Assembly: GCA_944325625.1 (NCBI GenBank)
Contig: CALVAP010000007.1
Coordinates: 248,001 to 312,000, forward strand
From: Candidatus Gastranaerophilales bacterium
GTDB lineage: Bacteria; Cyanobacteriota; Vampirovibrionia; Gastranaerophilales; Gastranaerophilaceae
Direction of reading: 5' to 3'
Length of the DNA stretch: 64,000 bases
Part shown: piece after piece, positions 63,044 through 64,000 of the stretch
Layout of the letters: each line of letters begins with the position of its first letter
How positions within the stretch are numbered: position 1 is the stretch's first letter
The notes under the pieces: generated by a model
Told to the model about the DNA's origin: nothing
The model's database searches: none
Seen by the model: only the letters and a program-made list of their open reading frames with translations
Translations under genes and position numbers: made by a program

Positions 63044-63540
63044 TGAAAAAAGGAAAAGCATTTAAGTTTGGTGATAATATTTCTACAGACCATATCGCGC
63101 CAGGAAGATTGTTTCACTTGCGTTCTAACTTACCGGAATTTGCAAAACATGTTTTAGAGGATGCGGATCCGGAGTTTGCTTCAAAAATGAGCGAAGGGGA
63201 CTTTGTTGTTGCGGGGAACAATTTTGGGTTGGGGTCTTCAAGAGAACATGCTCCGCAAATTATCAAAATTGCGGGGGTTGGAGCTGTATTAGCCAAAAGT
63301 TTTGCACGCATTTTTTATCGTAACGCAATAAATATTGGATTACTTTTGATTGAATGTGATACGGACGGAATTGATGCAGGGGACGAACTTGAGCTTGATA
63401 TTAAAGAGGGCATTGTTAAAAACCTGACTAAGAATACACAGATTAAAATTACTCCGCTTCCCGATGTTATGATTAAGCTTTTAAATGAAGGCGGGCTTAT
63501 CGAACATATTAAAAAACATGGTGATTTTGATTTGGTATAG
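63043..63540 (+). CDS. Aconitase/isopropylmalate isomerase family, small subunit
   Basis: The 165-residue swivel-domain subunit has FGDNISTDHIAPGR near the start and the active-site GNNFGLGSSREHAPQ loop, followed by AKSFARIFYRNAINIGL. The substrate-recognition loop reads H-L-R-S, with an Arg like the Y-L-R-T of homoaconitase rather than the Y-L-V of isopropylmalate isomerase; this supports a substrate with an extra carboxylate. The ATG overlaps the large-subunit stop, with GGGAGG upstream. Confidence 0.88.
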   Translation: MKKGKAFKFGDNISTDHIAPGRLFHLRSNLPEFAKHVLEDADPEFASKMSEGDFVVAGNNFGLGSSREHAPQIIKIAGVGAVLAKSFARIFYRNAINIGLLLIECDTDGIDAGDELELDIKEGIVKNLTKNTQIKITPLPDVMIKLLNEGGLIEHIKKHGDFDLV

Positions 63541-63555
63541 AAACTGGAGGAGAGA

Positions 63556-64000
63556 ATGCATAATATAACTTTAATCCCTGGTGATGGAATAGGGCCTGAG
63601 ATTGCGGATGCGGTTGTGAAAATAATTTCTAAAGCAGGCGTTGATATAAATTGGGATATACAAAACGCAGGCGCAGATGTTGCTCAGACTGAGGGAGTTC
63701 CTTTACCTCAGAGAGTGATTGACTCTATCAAAAAAAATAAGGTTGCGCTGAAGGCTCCTGTCACGACCCCTATTGGTAAGGGATTTAGAAGTGTCAACGT
63801 TCAACTTAGAAAAGAGTTGGATTTATATGCAAATGTTCGACCTTGTAAAAATATTGAAGGAATAAAAACGCCGTTTGAGAATGTTGATATTGTTATGTTC
63901 CGTGAAAATACAGAAGATTTGTATGCCGGAATTGAACGTCAGATTGATGATGAGACGGCTGAATCTATAAAAATTATTACAAAAAAAGCATCAATTCGTA
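63556..64000 (+). CDS. icd: NAD-type isocitrate dehydrogenase, N-terminal part (3' truncated)
   Basis: 148 codons are present before the window ends. The protein begins [20 protein letters not shown], the nucleotide-site motif of beta-decarboxylating dehydrogenases. The stretch [20 protein letters not shown] has the Ser and Asn that contact isocitrate, then [12 protein letters not shown] and [14 protein letters not shown]. These mark isocitrate rather than isopropylmalate dehydrogenase. It makes 2-oxoglutarate from isocitrate. GGAGGAGAG precedes the ATG; it lies 15 bases after the small subunit in the same operon. NAD preference is inferred from family resemblance, as the coenzyme-site residues are outside the window. 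Confidence 0.88.
   Translation, partial: MHNITLIPGDGIGPEIADAVVKIISKAGVDINWDIQNAGADVAQTEGVPLPQRVIDSIKKNKVALKAPVTTPIGKGFRSVNVQLRKELDLYANVRPCKNIEGIKTPFENVDIVMFRENTEDLYAGIERQIDDETAESIKIITKKASIR

Noticed and set aside
60470-64000. Leucine biosynthesis operon (leuA-leuC-leuD-leuB)
   Set aside because: The synthase lacks the LeuA regulatory domain, the small-subunit loop has Arg, and the dehydrogenase has isocitrate-type Ser and Asn residues.

Overview
The window is AT-rich bacterial DNA and looks like a chromosomal segment of a gut-type non-photosynthetic cyanobacterial relative (Vampirovibrionia/Melainabacteria, order Gastranaerophilales). This assignment is inferred from gene content and was not tested by any search. 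Pointers are the many prepilins with an FTLAETLITLTIIG-type N-terminus, small proteins carrying an N-terminal [LIV]-x-F-[GQ] motif, a fermentative and oxygen-protecting gene set (AdhE, Rex, rubrerythrin, malic enzyme), and no photosynthesis or respiratory-chain genes.

Layout. 1-7.9 kb: end of tsf; an FAD dehydrogenase and rubrerythrin on the minus strand; then a plus-strand cell-envelope run (STAS protein, SpoIID-like protein, MurJ flippase, TsaC). 7.9-20.7 kb: typA, an orphan prepilin, aspS, a GHL10-type glycosidase with a receiver protein, an RseP-type protease, ComF, polA. 20.7-28.0 kb: uppP-queD, mgtE-malic enzyme, ftsH, spmA-spmB. 28.0-36.8 kb: a prepilin gene with a C12 homopolymer in its 5' end, dnaA, small and envelope proteins, a tight PHP-UbiA-radical SAM operon, and a 400-base region with a probable small RNA and an attenuator-like leader. 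36.8-48.5 kb: adhE behind a Rex-type operator, another prepilin, TPR and phospholipase D proteins, glmS, rex, gdhA and tRNA-Leu(UAA). 48.5-60.4 kb: a pilin island of eight prepilin-like genes plus a membrane thioredoxin. 60.4-64 kb: citrate-synthase-like, two-subunit aconitase-like and NAD isocitrate dehydrogenase genes, the last cut by the window end.

How they fit together. Carbon and redox: a Re-citrate/homocitrate synthase-type enzyme, aconitase and IDH would make 2-oxoglutarate, which GdhA turns into glutamate. AdhE and Rex form a plausible NADH-sensing circuit. Malic enzyme feeds pyruvate. Surface: eleven prepilin-like genes lie in the window. Three are fused to glycine-rich domains resembling those of phage tail-fibre adhesins, one is a very long cysteine-rich protein next to a thioredoxin, and one appears switchable by slippage of a C-tract (out of frame as sequenced). 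No pilus motor, platform or prepilin peptidase gene is present here, so assembly must be encoded elsewhere.

The observations most worth following are the C12 tract, the glycine-rich prepilin trio, the internally duplicated malic enzyme, the Re-citrate-synthase-type operon, the PHP-UbiA-radical SAM operon and the Rex sites.
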